The notes under the pieces are model-generated. The model was not told the origin of the DNA and made no database searches. It was given only the letters and a program-made list of their open reading frames with translations. Made by a program: the position numbers and the translations under genes. Shown here piece by piece: positions 40,645-53,700 of a stretch of 64,000 bases of DNA; positions within the stretch are counted from its first letter, which is position 1, and each line of letters opens with the position of its first letter. Source of the stretch: Membranipora membranacea (lineage: Eukaryota > Bryozoa > Gymnolaemata > Cheilostomatida > Membraniporidae); contig OU612065.1 of NCBI GenBank assembly GCA_914767715.1, positions 8,620,001 through 8,684,000 on the forward strand. Direction: 5' to 3'.

Positions 40645-43425
40645 TATGTATATATGAAAGGGGCAATTCTGAGTGGGATTGAATGGAGCAATCTAGGATG
40701 ACATCATGTATATTACACCTGCACATGTCACTGACATTACAAACAGGTCACAGAATTGATTGTGACATTGTTTGTAGTACATATTGCATTGTTACTGCTC
40801 TGCTTTGCTTGGTATGGAGGCAGTGTTTATAGGTTTAGGTTTGATCAGGATTAAAAATGATTATGTCAACAAAGGCTTGAAGGTAGGCAGTGACGGGATC
40901 ACTATCCCAGAGTCATTTCAAGAAAAGCTAAACACGTTACCCAGATTATGTGATGAGTAGCTAATGTTTAGATTGGCCCATTTACATGGGATTTGTGTGT
41001 GTAGTTGGTGTTAGTGGGAGACAAACCCCTTAAAGGGATCCCCAGAGATTATTGTGTTGAGAACAGTCAAGGAGTAAACTCCTGGGAACAGATATACAAG
41101 TATATGATACATCATTACCAGACTACTGGCTTGCGATATTTCTTTTTGCACAGGGGTGTGGCTTTAGCATTACAAATAGGCTAACCGGAGGGCAGACAAT
41201 TCGGTCACATATTTGTGATGGATTAAACTGGAAAAATACCATAGGGAATATGGCTACAACTGTCTGCATCAAAAGTGTCTGCAAGAAACCAGTATTAATT
41301 TCCGATGGAAAAACAGTAAACAAGCTTTCAACTTTGATGCAGCTATTACGCTTATTACATGGATATCGGATCTTGTGATCTGCCAAGAGAATTATCTAAA
41401 CTACATGTATTATCCTTTTCCAACTTCCGTAAAATATAAGTTATCAAGACATAACTCGATCCATATTATAAGCAGGATTGCAACTCTCACGCAGTAACCC
41501 ACTATGTTGCTATTGTTGAACCCTTATAACACATTGACCAATAGGTTACCACTACAATATCAAATATGATGGTACTGCGGTTGGATACATAGTATTATGC
41601 TGGTTCTGCAAAATTTTCATTTAAATGGCTAACCATAGAGATAAACTTATGTCCACCGATATCTCAGTGTTGTCCAAGAAATGTAATATTTCACAATTAA
41701 CTTGCAATAAATAGTGTGCCATTCTATAGGCCTAACTAACCAGAATCAGGGTGGACATCGATGTGTAAGTGGTGTCAGTTATCAGATTTTTGAGGTAGGA
41801 AAAAACCATCACCCTATGAAATTATCACTGTTTCAATTTATGACAACATCTCATGAGGTAAGTACACCATTGTAACACAGAGTAAGAGTTGTAACGCCTG
41901 GCCTATATAGGTCATATATTGCACAGCCATGTCACACAGTTTTGCTCAGAATAAACTTTAAAGACAGTGGTGTTGTTTTTACATCTAAGAAAATTGGCTT
42001 TGTACTTTTAAAGATCTGTCATATTTCTATCCCCAAAGGGGATACTTAGGAAATGGCATATCCGTTGTGCATACAGTACATACAATACAGGCGTTATAGA
42101 AGCAAGAGTCAATAAAACTAGTCAATACATCTGTCTCCGTTACACCTTCAATTCCAGAAGGTTGTAACGCTATATCTCACTCGGGTGGCCTGAAGCGCCT
42201 CAGATCTCAGACTGATTGAGTACTAAACGGGCTGCGTGCAGGCTAGCAGCATACCTGTTGCGTTGAATCAAGGGCTGCTTGAAGTCTATCCATTTTATGT
42301 TTGTTAGTCAAAACTCCTAACCCATGCCCAACCCCATCTCGAAAATTATTTTCTCATAATTTTGAAAAAAAAAATTCAGTTGCACTAAACAGGCGAAGTA
42401 TCCTGTAGGCTAGCCTGTCTTGACAACCATTCTTTCCCCCCCCCCCCCCACCGAATAAAGCTTGTCATGACAGGCTACCTGTAGACTAGTACGACATACC
42501 ACTATATCAAACTGACCTTGCACTGTTGATGCTCTCTATCCACTGTCGCAATTCGAACTCTCCATCTGCCTTGAGTTCACAGAGCTTAGTATGATCCTTT
42601 TGTAGGAATATAGCATACCCATACTAAAACAAAAGGTAGCAGAGTATTTAACCTAAATCAACAATAGTCAACTTAATCCCTCATACAGTACAATGATACA
42701 GAGGCTGATGGCTTGTTACCATACTGTGATCATATTTTGGTTCTTATATCCGTCTCTGAGCCATGGCCAGCCTTTAATGGTGTTCAGGATGGTGATCACG
42801 GCAGTAGGCAATCGTTCGCGATCGCCATTGAGGGCTGGCTGGCTGGCTGGCTGGCTGTGCTCTGAGCTATGAAATCAAGATGTTATTTCTGCAAATATCG
42901 ATAAAATTGCTGTTGCCATTGCTGCTAAGTCTACATGCAGGAAAGGCCTTGAAGGGACCAGTAGAAGAAAAGTAAAGGATTGCAGGCCAAAGAAGTCCGC
43001 TATTGCACATTAGAAAATCATTCTACCAAATCCCTCAGGTAGACAGGAATTGAATGGCTTCCGATGATTACAAAGCTGCAATCTGATGGTGGTTGTGTCC
43101 CCATAGTGGTATTTCATCTTATGAGATCCGATACTACATAAACAACTGCAATATTGTCAAGACATACCTGTTTATGCTCTTTTATGGCTGGTAGAATGAT
43201 CTCTTCTGCATAACACCCTTCCAATAATATAAAGCTGTTCAGCTTCTGACTCCCCTCCGTATCATAGCAGAATAGTAAGTTATGCTGTAATGCAAACCAC
43301 TTTAGCTGCCATTTAGCAGAGTCAATATTGCGTCTGTGTAAAGCTCCGCAGTTTGCATTCTCTACTCTAGCTTTGGTAGCTAGGAAATTGAGTTGGCTAT
43401 CGTTAATCCGTAATCCTTTCTGCAT
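21900..43425 (-). CDS. RASGRF: Ras-specific guanine nucleotide-releasing factor (RasGRF)
   Basis: Twenty-nine exons, 4134 nt, 1377 aa (human RASGRF1: 1273). In gene order: 43168-43425, 42517-42623, 39640-39787, 39293-39367, 37187-37301, 36670-36808, 36401-36480, 35949-36142, 33220-33330, 32720-32837, 32014-32177, 31576-31657, 31190-31371, 30668-30741, 30166-30244, 29705-29898, 28973-29040, 28590-28757, 28299-28426, 27040-27415, 26769-26859, 24888-24991, 24564-24655, 24220-24345, 23840-24006, 23531-23615, 22824-23101, 22493-22610, 21900-22112. The family exchanges nucleotide on Ras and Rac, responding to Ca2+/calmodulin. Domains: PH1 (about 20-122, start [13 protein letters not shown]), coiled coil (123-195), IQ motif ([15 protein letters not shown], 197-211), DH (about 235-415, with [20 protein letters not shown] and LETFLTYP), PH2 (about 450-590), REM ([20 protein letters not shown], from 643), a Ser/Thr-rich linker with the family block [13 protein letters not shown], and CDC25 (about 1110-1365, with [14 protein letters not shown] and [16 protein letters not shown]). 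Linker exons 17-21 are the least certain part, although their phases are consistent. Confidence 0.93.
28868..28980 (-). repeat. Minisatellite carrying four candidate splice donors at RasGRF exon 17
   Basis: Three imperfect ~30-33 bp copies each pair a CAACAA-type stretch with GTAAGG or GTAAGA. The candidate GT sites start at 28972, 28942 and 28909, with a fourth (GTAGAG) at 28876. Spacings are 30, 33 and 33 bp, all multiples of three, and the frame is open throughout ([20 protein letters not shown]... pattern). Using a downstream donor would lengthen the linker between REM and CDC25 by 10, 21 or 32 residues without shifting the frame. Confidence 0.75.
31095..31190. repeat. ACCTTATAAA repeats with duplicated splice-donor segment
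   Basis: AACCTTATAA-type words repeat between about 31095 and 31140. A 20-bp block containing CCTTACAATACC occurs at 31131-31150 and again at 31171-31190. The second is the splice donor of RasGRF exon 13 on the minus strand, so the donor is duplicated 40 bp into the intron. Confidence 0.75.
32455..32600 (-). mobile_element. tRNA-derived SINE
   Basis: On the minus strand, an A-box-like TGGCGCAATCGG (about 32575-32588) is followed by a perfect B box in GGGTTCGAATCCC (32513-32525). The sequence does not fold into a full tRNA cloverleaf and continues past the B box into a GGGGGAGC...GCTCCAGCCCCC hairpin. It lies in a RasGRF intron. Confidence 0.7.
34998..35640. repeat. Pair of diverged direct repeats in a RasGRF intron
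   Basis: Segments at about 34998-35190 and 35444-35640 share CCTAGTCG, a GGCCC-CACTTTT block and ATCAATAAGTTCG(A/G)TGAAA, in the same order and strand. They look like two copies of one dispersed repeat in the 2.6 kb intron between exons 8 and 9. Confidence 0.6.
36958..37011. repeat. Near-perfect 54-bp palindrome
   Basis: Two 26-base arms, beginning TACCACTGTGAAACCAGGGA, flank a two-base centre. It lies in a RasGRF intron between exons 5 and 6. Such a structure can extrude as a cruciform and is prone to deletion in cloning. Confidence 0.9.
40623..40645. repeat. TA microsatellite
   Basis: About eleven TA dinucleotides in a row in a RasGRF intron. Confidence 0.9.
42436..42449. repeat. Poly-C run
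   Basis: Fourteen consecutive C in the intron between RasGRF exons 2 and 3, inside a small hairpin whose arms contain CTTGACAA/TTGTCATG-type words. The exact length may be a sequencing artefact. Confidence 0.85.
42833..42858. repeat. GGCT tetranucleotide array
   Basis: About six copies of GGCT in the first RasGRF intron. Confidence 0.85.
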
Positions 43426-43797
43426 GCTGGTTATCTGTGTTGTGCTGGGATATAGGAATGATCCATCTCAGTTGTTCCCGTAAAGAGCAAAGAATGAAGG
43501 TATAGTCTGTTGCACAGATAAAGCAAACTGAAATATTGCTACTTAGATGACATCAACTTCAAGGTCAGTAAAATACTGAACAAGCATGCAAACAAAGCTT
43601 CTGAAACAAGGATTACTCATGGCCAGCATGTGGAAAAATATGATATCTATCTACTTCCAGCTGCCATCAATTGCTCACTATCAGCTAAGCTTCAGTTGTA
43701 ACGGCAAAAAATCACTATTGCTTGCAAAAATGCATGCATCACTGAGTCTACAAAAAAACTGACTTTTACAAGTTATTGACATCACTTGCATGCAATA

Positions 43798-44209
43798 GAC
43801 AGTTTTCTGAGCTCTGATTTAGGCCTCAGTTCGGAGTTGTCCTCTCTCCGGTTTGGTACTTTTAACCCACGCCGCATAGGAAAAACGTGCTGAAAAGAGG
43901 GTTTTCTTGATAACCGCTTATAATAGGATAAAAATGATTTTTGTTTCAGAATCTGCAGCATTGAAAACTCATATGGACATAGTTTGGGAAATCATTTTAG
44001 TATTTGGATAGTCAATTATAGCATTTTCTGCCAGTTTTGCGGACAATTTGGCAGAATTTTTCATGAGTTTCGTCACTAAAATTAAGATTGATCAACATTC
44101 AAGCCTCCAATGTTTTGGAAACCCTGTCTCACAGGGTTTTCAATGGTGCAGACTCTGAATCCAAAATCAACTCCGAATTGAGACATAAATAAGAGCTCAG
44201 AAAACTGTC
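43798..44209. mobile_element. TA-flanked MITE
   Basis: The ends are inverted repeats of about 42 bp starting GACAGTTTTCTGAGCTCT, with most positions matching over CTCAGTTCGGAGTTG / CAACTCCGAATTGAG. TA lies immediately outside both ends (43796-43797 and 44210-44211), as expected for Tc1/mariner-type insertion. The 412 bp element encodes nothing and lies about 370 bp upstream of the RasGRF start codon. Confidence 0.8.
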
Positions 44210-44295
44210 TATAAGCCAACTAGAGTGCAATCATAACATGTACCCTACCAACGTGGTGCTATATAATGACCCTATCGAATAAATTTGGATAAAAA

Positions 44296-44517
44296 TTGCA
44301 AGGGTTCGTCACTCGCCACATCGTGGCGGTGAAATAGTGTGTGCCTTAAGGGCGAGGCTGCAATGACTGCGCCAATTTGCTCTCAGTTTTTAGGCAGGTT
44401 GGAGCACACCTGGGGGTCCAACAACTCCCAGTAGTCAGTAGACTGCAGTGGGATTCGAACCCATGACCTTCAACACTTGCGTGCTGAAGGATCGGCGCTC
44501 TAACCACTGAGCCACCA
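44296..44517 (-). mobile_element. tRNA-derived SINE
   Basis: The minus strand begins with a tRNA-like head: TGGTGGCTCAGTGGTTAGAG (A box, about 44498-44517), then GGGTTCGAATCCC (B box, 44450-44462). The D-arm pairs (GCTC...GAGC), but the anticodon arm is replaced by a CCTTCAGCAC...GTGTTGAAGG hairpin, so this is not a working tRNA gene. About 150 bp of non-tRNA body follows. Confidence 0.75.
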
Positions 44518-44929
44518 TAAAATTAAAAAACATGCAAAGGGTGAAGTTTTTCCAATTCCTTATGAAACACCAGATAATGATCCCACAAGAGCTAACTGCG
44601 TACTATATTTTCCCACAACTCACTCCAATTATTAATACCTACATCATCATATTCTCATCAAAACAATGATATTCTACAATAATTGATTCAATTTTTACGC
44701 CAATAAATCCCATGAGTAAAGACTGGAATTATAAGAGCCGAAATAGAGCATTTCCAGTCACATATCATCAAATCAGAAGGGAAAGTGGTCTGTGCAACGC
44801 AAGCCAATCAATTAATCACCAGTGAGAGCTTCATTACAATTATTGATTTCAGTGACAACTGCAACTTTAGCAAACCTGGGATTAATGGGATATTTTGTTA
44901 ACTCGTAAAACTCAATCAGAAAATTGTGG

Positions 44930-45050
44930 CAGCCTATTGGTAACATGTTGGCATGAGAGACTCTTTGATGATGTAATCAAGAACCTGGGGGCTCCTGAGC
45001 TTTCCTTGGTAGCCCTCAGGTTCTCGATTCCGTTCCTCCCTCTTTCTGCC
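44930..45050 (+). mobile_element. Possible tRNA-like SINE fragment
   Basis: TGGCAGCCTATTGGTAACA resembles an A box and GGTTCTCGATTCCG a B box with one extra base. Weak; it overlaps an open frame (44895-45173) that I do not consider a gene. Confidence 0.3.
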
Positions 45051-48000
45051 TCACACCCTCCTCATATGATTTACAGACTGTGCATGTACCTTTTGGATGG
45101 TTTGTATGGGATAGATTTCCCTACCTGCCAGACAGAAAATTTATGCAGAGAGGATGAAGAGATGTTATTTTGAATATCAGTGTAAAACATAAATTTTAAT
45201 TCCTTGAAAATCACTACACACATGCACATTTTTGTGGTCATTACTTGATGCCAAATATCATACTTGAAGTGGCAGTCATAAGTCTAGTGGAGCCATAAAT
45301 CAATGTCATGTCAATCTCTTACCTAGTTCAAAAGCATAACATGCAAAAAGGCTGAATAACCTAATTTACGAGAGTCAACGCCCAGCTTGGATCTAAATGA
45401 CTTACATCCTTGGCGAGCATGTGTACTTAAAAGTATTGATATTTTAAAATACAATTTCAAAACAGCAGTTCTTTACAAGGCCATTAAATATGCCAGCCAT
45501 TAGCTGCTACTGAGTGAACGGTATAGATGTGGTTATGGTATAGCATACTAATATTTTCGTTTGTAGTAACAGCATTAATCAAGTGCCCTAAATAGATTCA
45601 CTGATTTGTAGCTGTAACAAACTAATAGATCCTTCATAGAATAGGCAACTCACGATAACTAAATCAGGACGATCCGTCCAACCAGGGCGGGTGGGAGATC
45701 CCACCCTCCCTGGTACAACGAAACTGTGCCAGCTAACTGGGATAAACAAATACTAGATAATACAGTAGACCAACCGCAGAAGCTCTCATCGAACCCCGCC
45801 GACCTGGAGCTCTCATTGAGCTCTCCTATCTCAACTGATTGAGTAAAACTTCGGTCGTCATCAAGTCTAACATTACATTGAATGCCAGATTGATAAAAAA
45901 AACTCACTATTGATGCATACCTCAGCATTCAAGCCAAGATGTTGCCTTAGCCTTACCTTTTTTTGCGCTATCCAACTAGTCCTGAATCTTGCAGGTTTAT
46001 GAATGAGTTTAAAAAGCACTTGGCGAGAACTTCATATTCATGCATACCACACCTTCATATGGTGCAGAGCAAAAGAAGACATCTATCTGTCAGTTCACAA
46101 CTATAATTATGCTCTTATTCCCTTACTATACACTGATGTGATCTTGCGACCTGCCAATTCAAACAATAATTGAAGGATGCTGAAGCATGCCAATTATTCA
46201 CCATCACAACTACATCACAGAAAAATTATCTGCATCTATATCTAGCTATATTTCTTATAGCGTATTGAGACTGAACTGATTGTGTACCAGTATATACCCT
46301 GTTGGATGCCATGACTAACAGAAGACCACTCAAACCATGTCAAGTATTGTAATGCAGGCTATCAGGTACGTAAGCCATGGACACAACTATTTTTGACAAT
46401 AACAGCAGCATGTTATATTAGGCAGCATTGTTCTACCATGCCGCGTAATTAGAAATGGTCTTCTGGGAGCAACAAATAGATGGAATAATTCAGAGCCATA
46501 CTTGACATAAACGGTCGGTTTCGAGTAGTCTATTGTCTCTTCACGTCTTGAAAGTTCAACTAACAGATATGAGCATTCTCTCACTCAACGGGATGATTTT
46601 ACACTTAGATTGTACACAGTTATAGAAAATATTGCATGTTCTGAGAGTATTTAGAAATGTCAGTAAGGCAGCGATGCACTAAAATCACTTTGCGATGACA
46701 TTTAATGAAAACATGTATCCGGGTCAATGACTTCCGTTCTCTGGATAGTCGCGCTAAAATATACTCCTATTTCTTGATGACAGCTTTTAATATCATTTTA
46801 TATGTAAGCAAAATGCAATGTTCGAGAAGTAGGGGCATTCAGAACCGTGCCAAAAAGGAGATCAAAGCGTACCATACCATAATTTCAGCACGGGCGAATT
46901 TTGGAAACGCACCTAACCTGCTGGTAGCGAGGAGTTATCATATCACATCCGACCATAAAACTATGCGAGCGTCTGCTTTACTTTTGTCAGTCAGAGGCAG
47001 CATTTTGCCTTGAAAAGGTATCATGAAGATTAAATATTCAAGATCGAGATTCGTCTCCTCTGAATTTCCTTTGATCTAACGGCCACCAACCTTTAAATTT
47101 GACCTAATCAACAATATCCCAAACTCTGAATACCTTTCTACGAAAAGCCTTACGAAAAGCCTTACAACTCACATGGGACCTAAATTGTAACTGTCAATAA
47201 TTAAAATGAGATTCGATCAGATCCAATCACATTAGCACAATTGTAATTGATTAATGCGTTCATATTTCATAGGCTACAGGAAACTAACCTTACAGCTTAC
47301 TGTTTGTTAACAGGATATGGGAAAGTGAAGGTATGGTAGAGTCACATTGTCCATATTAGAAAGCCGCTCTTAATCCTCTCCTCACTCTCAGATAAGTTAT
47401 GCCTCAGGCAGGTGTGATACAGATCTGTGTAGCGTCTATTTATGGCCGTCCTCTCGCCCGATCACTTAAATATTCACAGAGTGAAATACAGAGCTCTGAC
47501 CCAGCATGCCATGTCAATGTGATGAAAACTTGACCATCTGATCAGTTAGTCAAGTTGGTCCATCATATTGAGTAGGTTATGTAAGATTTATCTAGAATAC
47601 TTCACACAGGCTGTTTTTTCGAATCACTTTACATCACTAAGAAATTTAAAGATTGGTATGCGATATAACATAAAAATCGCACCCTCTGCAAACTTTACCA
47701 GGTTACAGACTAGCATAGGCTCATCTTGGAAAACTAGCCTACAGAGTCTTGTACCTGTTCAGTAAGTCCAGCATTCATAAGATACATGTGTTTAAAAAAA
47801 TATCATAGTCATAAGAAAACGGGCTACATGCCAATCCATATCCTGAAGCAAAGAGGGAGAATACCACAACATTGATATATAACATGGTAATTTCAGAACC
47901 AACACCCATCTGCTGGCTCAGTAAGAGTGTAACAAGTCAAAGGAATGTAATAAACATTCGCAAATAATCAGCATTGTGAGGGACAATCCCTCACAGGTCT

Positions 48001-50089
48001 GATTCTGAGCTTTAGATTACCTGGTGAGGTGTTGATATTACGAGCTGTTTCAGTCTATATATGACACCTTATCACCTCCTGCAGCCACCACTTTTATCTA
48101 CCAATTATCAGGTTAGCACTAGACACTTAATATATATATATGTGTCTGATGACCTGTATGCTGTCACTCTGCTCTCAGCTCTCACCCTGCTATGTGAGGA
48201 TACAAAAAAGACTAACACTAGCAGAATAATAAATAATGCTAACTTAGAAATGTTACTGTCATATTATGCACCATAATTATCACAATTATATCTATATCTA
48301 TCAATTCAACTACAGTGCCTGTTATAAAACATTGAGTGTGCTGATAAGAGTATTTAAACAGATATTGATCAGCGAGGCTGCCTAATCATCTAACATATAA
48401 CAAGCTTTGAATACTTCTCTATAGTGCATGCTATGACGTTAGGTTGGCAGCAGCCAATTGACACCATGCCATTCCATTCCCGATCCAATGTCCGCAAATA
48501 TTTACCATTCTTTTACAGAATCTTGGTGAATTTGTTAAGAAAACTAAAGGCAATGATATTTGAGGTCAGTTTGAAATGAAAGAAAATTTTGAATGGAGCT
48601 GTAAAGAAATAAATGAGTATCCTAACATCATTTAACACCACCTTTATTTTGGGTATGTCATCAAAAAACGGACGACCATGAAGATAATACGTTTGGATGG
48701 ATGGATTTTGAGAACACTTCTAAAACATCCGCATAGCTTTGTGCAGCCAACCGAAGAAGTAATGTTTCATATCTGTTTTACGAAAAACACGGCCATAAAG
48801 TACAACCATCACTATTTCGAGGTCTCATCAATTACCTCGAAACTCGTAAATACATTTTTAGCTCATTCCGAGACCCAATAGCTATCACAAGCTTTGAATG
48901 ATGTCACAGGTAACGTATGTATGTATGTGTGTATATCTGATATAATGGTAGTCTGAGCCCCCAGACTCTAGCCCTCCCCTGGCTGAGGTGAAACTTTACA
49001 CAGACAGAGTTAGAAAAGCCCCTTGATGCTTGACATTAAGGTCCATATCTCTTGCATAAATGGAGTTGAAAATTTAAAATTATGAGTATACATAGAATGC
49101 TATAACTGGCTTCTTTTAGGCCATAGATATTTACACATCTTACTAATATATATTTTGTCAAGTGGTGAATGTGATAATTTGCAAGTAAGATGCTTGTACG
49201 GATCGGTGTGCAGTGACTGTAGGGGGTGGTACATAGACTGGTACATTGCCTAGTATCAACACTTCATCAGGTTGTTTGGCGCTCAGAATCAGATTTGTGA
49301 GCGATCCCCCCATCCACCCAATGCAGAGATTTCTGAACATTTGTCGATTTCAATTCCGATCATGTTACATTCCATTGGAGCGAGGAGACAGCGCTGGTGT
49401 TACAACTGCATGAATATCAATATTTTCCAATACCATTGCTCAGTGCTCCTGCACTGAAATACCTGAGACTTGCAAGGACAATCTATGTTTGTTTTTTAAA
49501 TTTAAGATATTGATACATTTGTATTAAAAACTGTGCCATATCGGTAGATCTTTTTACATCATTAATTAAAAGGAAAGTTCAAAATGTGAATAGCAGGAAT
49601 GGAGCTGGAGATTTTTATTTGTAAAGAATGGTACCTGAATTCATTCCATAACCCAGCCCGTAAAAGATATAGTTTGATGAAATGACAGGGCACTATTCAG
49701 GATTCTCTACATGAGAGCTTGGAGTTGAATATCCAATGAACCAGATATAATAAGGAATTATAGCAAATTAGGCTATCGTTCCTTACATTTAAATGGAAAC
49801 TCAAAGAGGAGAAAACTCTAGCTCTGCATTCAGCTCACTGACTGTTATCTGTAATCAGGAAATCAGGGAGCATAAGAATAGAACTGTCTCTGAGCCTTAA
49901 CTCCCTGGCTGGCATTTTGCTCAACAATAATTAAACATGCAATATATAATTGTCATATCGACAAAGCGTGGGGAGACAACTCTGCTTACCCCCACTACCA
50001 AGTCATATAAATATACAACATACATCATTGTTTTGAAGAGTAATCGCCAACTTCAATTTTGAAGGTATTAGGCAATATGGCAAGGCATT

Positions 50090-50245
50090 ATCCATTGATT
50101 GATTCCAGGTCGGCTAGGGTGAATGTCCCGCGACAGCCAGATCAGGTAGTACTAGACAAACAGTGCACCCGGTGGGGTTTGAACCTTGGACCTTATGATC
50201 CCAAGTCAGCCGCCCCCAACACTGAGCCTATCAAACTGTCCGAGA
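50090..50245 (-). mobile_element. tRNA-derived SINE-like segment
   Basis: On the minus strand ATAGGCTCAGTGTTGGGGGC resembles an A box, and GGTTCAAACCCC (about 50174-50185) is a B box. The spacing is tRNA-like and no cloverleaf anticodon arm is evident. Confidence 0.55.
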
Positions 50246-50764
50246 ATAATATTTATATGAGACCAAAACAACGCTGCCCTCATTTATGTTTAAAAATGTA
50301 GTACATGTATGTATACTGGTGCATAAAGTAAGAATAGATATCGGAATGCTCGATAAACCCTTTAAGATGGAAATGTCGACAGTTGGCAGCTTGCCCCGAC
50401 AGTGGGTCTTCAGCTGTTCTCTTTACACAGTTATCCCGCAAGCGTTGAAACACGCTGAGTATCTAAGAATAAAAATAACATTGATTAGGTATTGTAAATA
50501 CATCAGTCAGAGATGAGAGTCGTTAATTACAAGAAGAAAGCGTTTGAGGTTCATTCATCGGTCCACTGCATCACTAGCCTAGGCTGACATAGGGGATGAG
50601 TAAAACATTGCAGTAATTTCATCTTGATATAGTAAAACACAGCAGAAGATTGATTACCACAGACTTTTACTGTAAGAATGCGAAATATTTCATGTGGAAC
50701 CACTGGACAGTTGAAGAAGAGGCAGCAGTTGATAATTGCTTCCCGGAAGGAACAGACTGTAACA

Positions 50765-53700
50765 ATGGCTGGATATGTAGAAGCTATGAGTCATGCTGAC
50801 GGGCCGCTGCTGTGCAAATCTGAGATAGAACTGAAGGAAACAGAGGACAACAAGAGAAAAGCTCTAGAACAGTTGACTAAATACCTCGTCAAAAATACTA
50901 AGCAAAGTAAGCAGACTTACTTACTGCAATAGTACACACTCCTTGGTAGGCAGCACTCATAATGTTTTATTGTCAACAAATGACAGCAGTAAGCTCTGTA
51001 AGTGCTTCTCTATAAATATTTACACAGTGATATACATAATATTATGCCTGGTACAGAGAAGGAGTCGGGGTGGGGAGAGCTTGCATTACTTTTGTATCCA
51101 CCTTAGTGTATTGTTTACAATACATTATATAAACTTTATTACTTCAAACTGACGAATGATGATTTTAGATTTACGGACACCACTCGATGAGGACTTCCTC
51201 TTGATTTTCCTCAGAGCTCGCAAGTTTAAAGCAAATAAAGCTTACGATCTGATCTTATCTTATTACGCTGTCAGGCAGCGCCATGCTGATATTTTCCGAG
51301 TGTTCACCCCAGGATCTGTGAGGAGGGTATTTCAGAGTGGAGCTGTACTCTCCTTACCACGTCAGGTACCACTCAGACCCCTCGCTGTACTCGTCAGAGT
51401 CTGTAAGTAATGAAATTAGGATAAAGAATACACCTCATTGAGTCAAACAAGACCCCTGGTTATAGCTATGTGACTGTAAAAAAGGTTCAATGGGATGTAT
51501 GATGGTAAAATATGCCGGCGACCTGCACCATAATCACTTTTGGGGACCAGACAATCTGACAGTAAAACTATGTTTTCAACTCAATAATTTGAAGAAAGGG
51601 CAAGCTCCGAGCAGGAATGTGTTGAATTATTATTCTATCATCGATAGAATGTTTTGAAGTATAGGAGCTGAAAGATTATGATGATTTACTGACGCTGAAG
51701 TAATATAGTGAAGGGCACAACCTGAGCCTCCCTCTAGCTATCACTTAGGCTACAACTATAAACGCCTCAGTCTATTTATGCAGGAACTCATTGAGAGATA
51801 TTTCATTACTATTTTATGCCAAATTTATGGTTGAGGCGCTAATTTAACAGGGGTTTGAGAGGAGATATTGTAGGGCCTTAAACATGATTAAGAGTAACCC
51901 ATTTATTGTTATCAGTTTGGTATTGATAAGATGCTGACCGATGCAGGAATGTTATTTACTATCATTGAGATCATATTATTATTTTGTTGTGCTCTAAGTT
52001 CTTATCATACTGTCATTAAATCATTGTGGCTGCTGAACCTCAACTGTGTGTATATCAAATACAAAAAAACATGAGTCTGACCCGTGTCAGAATGCTGGAT
52101 TTGTTTACAAATCAAAGATGAGGAAAACAAGTTAATTTTTTAACGACAACTTGCCACATATTTTTGGTCTGTCAGTGTTGTTGACAGCTTTAATTGAAGC
52201 TGTAATAATTACTCTATTTATCTGTGATTGATATACTTTCGACACACATTTTAATTATCATTCTATCTTGCATTCTTCATTTAAAGCAAAATGGAATGTA
52301 GAGGAGATAACCCTTGAGGAGATCTTCAAGGCCATGCTGATAACCATAGATCATACGATACGGGTAGGTTCACATGCTTCAACAGTATGGTGGTTTGTGT
52401 CAATGAGCACTTCTGTAATTTAAAAAAAGTCTCATTGACTTATAGCCTGCTAAAAATGTTTCCATATGTCGCCAGGGATGCAAAGGATACCACACCGACA
52501 TATTATGGAACGGGAGTAAAGTATCATGAAAAATATTTTGTATACTATATTTGCATACCAGGAAGGTGGTCATGTAGGTTTTGCTAAGAAAAGACTAAAT
52601 ACGAGATGGCTCTTGGGAAACTTTTAGCACCAGAAGCACTGTGTTCCAGTGGCGTGCACGTATATGGTGAATTTTATTGTTATAAATTCCATTAATGACC
52701 ATTGTGGTTTGCAGTATGGATATTTTTTATATAAGTAAACACCATATCTATTTTACCTCACAAATACAAATTATTATATATAATGTATTATACACTTTTA
52801 TTCTCATTACCAATTCATCTTTTCCATTTTGTATTTCAGAAAGATGTGACCAATCAGATTTCAGGATATAACTATATTTTTGACATGGCAGGCCTCTCGT
52901 TGTCACACCTAGCACAATTCACACCATCTTTCGCAGGCAGGGCACTTTCTATGTTGGAGGTAGTTACTCATTCTTTTTCCCACTAATATGAGATTTTTAG
53001 AACTTATCTTTCTCAGAAGCATGAGGTTTAGTAAATCATTCAAAAACCAAAATGGTTAAGACTAAGAAGAGTCAACCTTACAATAAGCAAATGAGTTAAA
53101 TACTGAACTGCTTGTGTTTCTAACGTTTAGTTCCCAGAAAGACGTTGAAACCCCTTTTACATGTTAAATAATTCCTTGATTGAAGGATTCATTCAGATTA
53201 ATATTTGTAACTGCTGATTCTGTAGAATGCCTTCCCGGGTAGAGTAAAAGCCTTACATCATATCAATGTACCAGCAGTGGTAGATGGTGTCTTCCAGGTC
53301 TTTAGACCATTTCTATCTGAGAAGATGAGGAAGCGGGTAAGAGGGGTACACTACTTTTCTCTTTTGTCTTTGATTGTATATATAGCTCCTCAAGGGCAGT
53401 GTGTATGGATGACAGTTGCAGAATTTGAGTTCATATTGTTTGGAGAGGGGAGACATCATTGATCAATCAGGATCACAATATCACTTTCTCTACTTTTAGT
53501 TCATGATGACCTCATCAGGTGACTTTATTCTCAATAAATACCCTGCAGAGGAGATACCTGAGTATCTCGGTGGAATATTAGACATTGACACTTGTCACCA
53601 GGTGAGTGAAAGAGATTGTGTGATTGGTGGAGCTATACAAACAATCTGAACCTTTTGTCGTTGTTGTATTTATACCCAAGTACATAGTTGCTAATCTTGA

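Larger units (their letters stand above)
44520..50760. other. Intergenic stretch between RasGRF and the CRAL-TRIO gene
   Basis: The two flanking genes point away from each other, so promoters should lie within this stretch or just beyond its ends, but I cannot point to one. Contents seen: SINE-like pieces, hairpins at 45678-45717 and 47975-47995, and a short ACGAAAAGCCTT tandem near 47140-47165. Open frames (for example 46705-47013) show no recognisable domain or splice context. Confidence 0.55.

Noticed and set aside
44495-44517. tRNA gene
   Set aside because: A and B boxes are present, but the anticodon arm cannot form the normal 5-bp stem and 7-base loop, and a SINE body follows.
44895-45173. 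92-residue open frame on the plus strand
   Set aside because: It overlaps a tRNA-like repeat and shows no family similarity.
46705-47013. 102-residue open frame on the plus strand
   Set aside because: No recognisable motif and no neighbouring exons in phase; probably chance.
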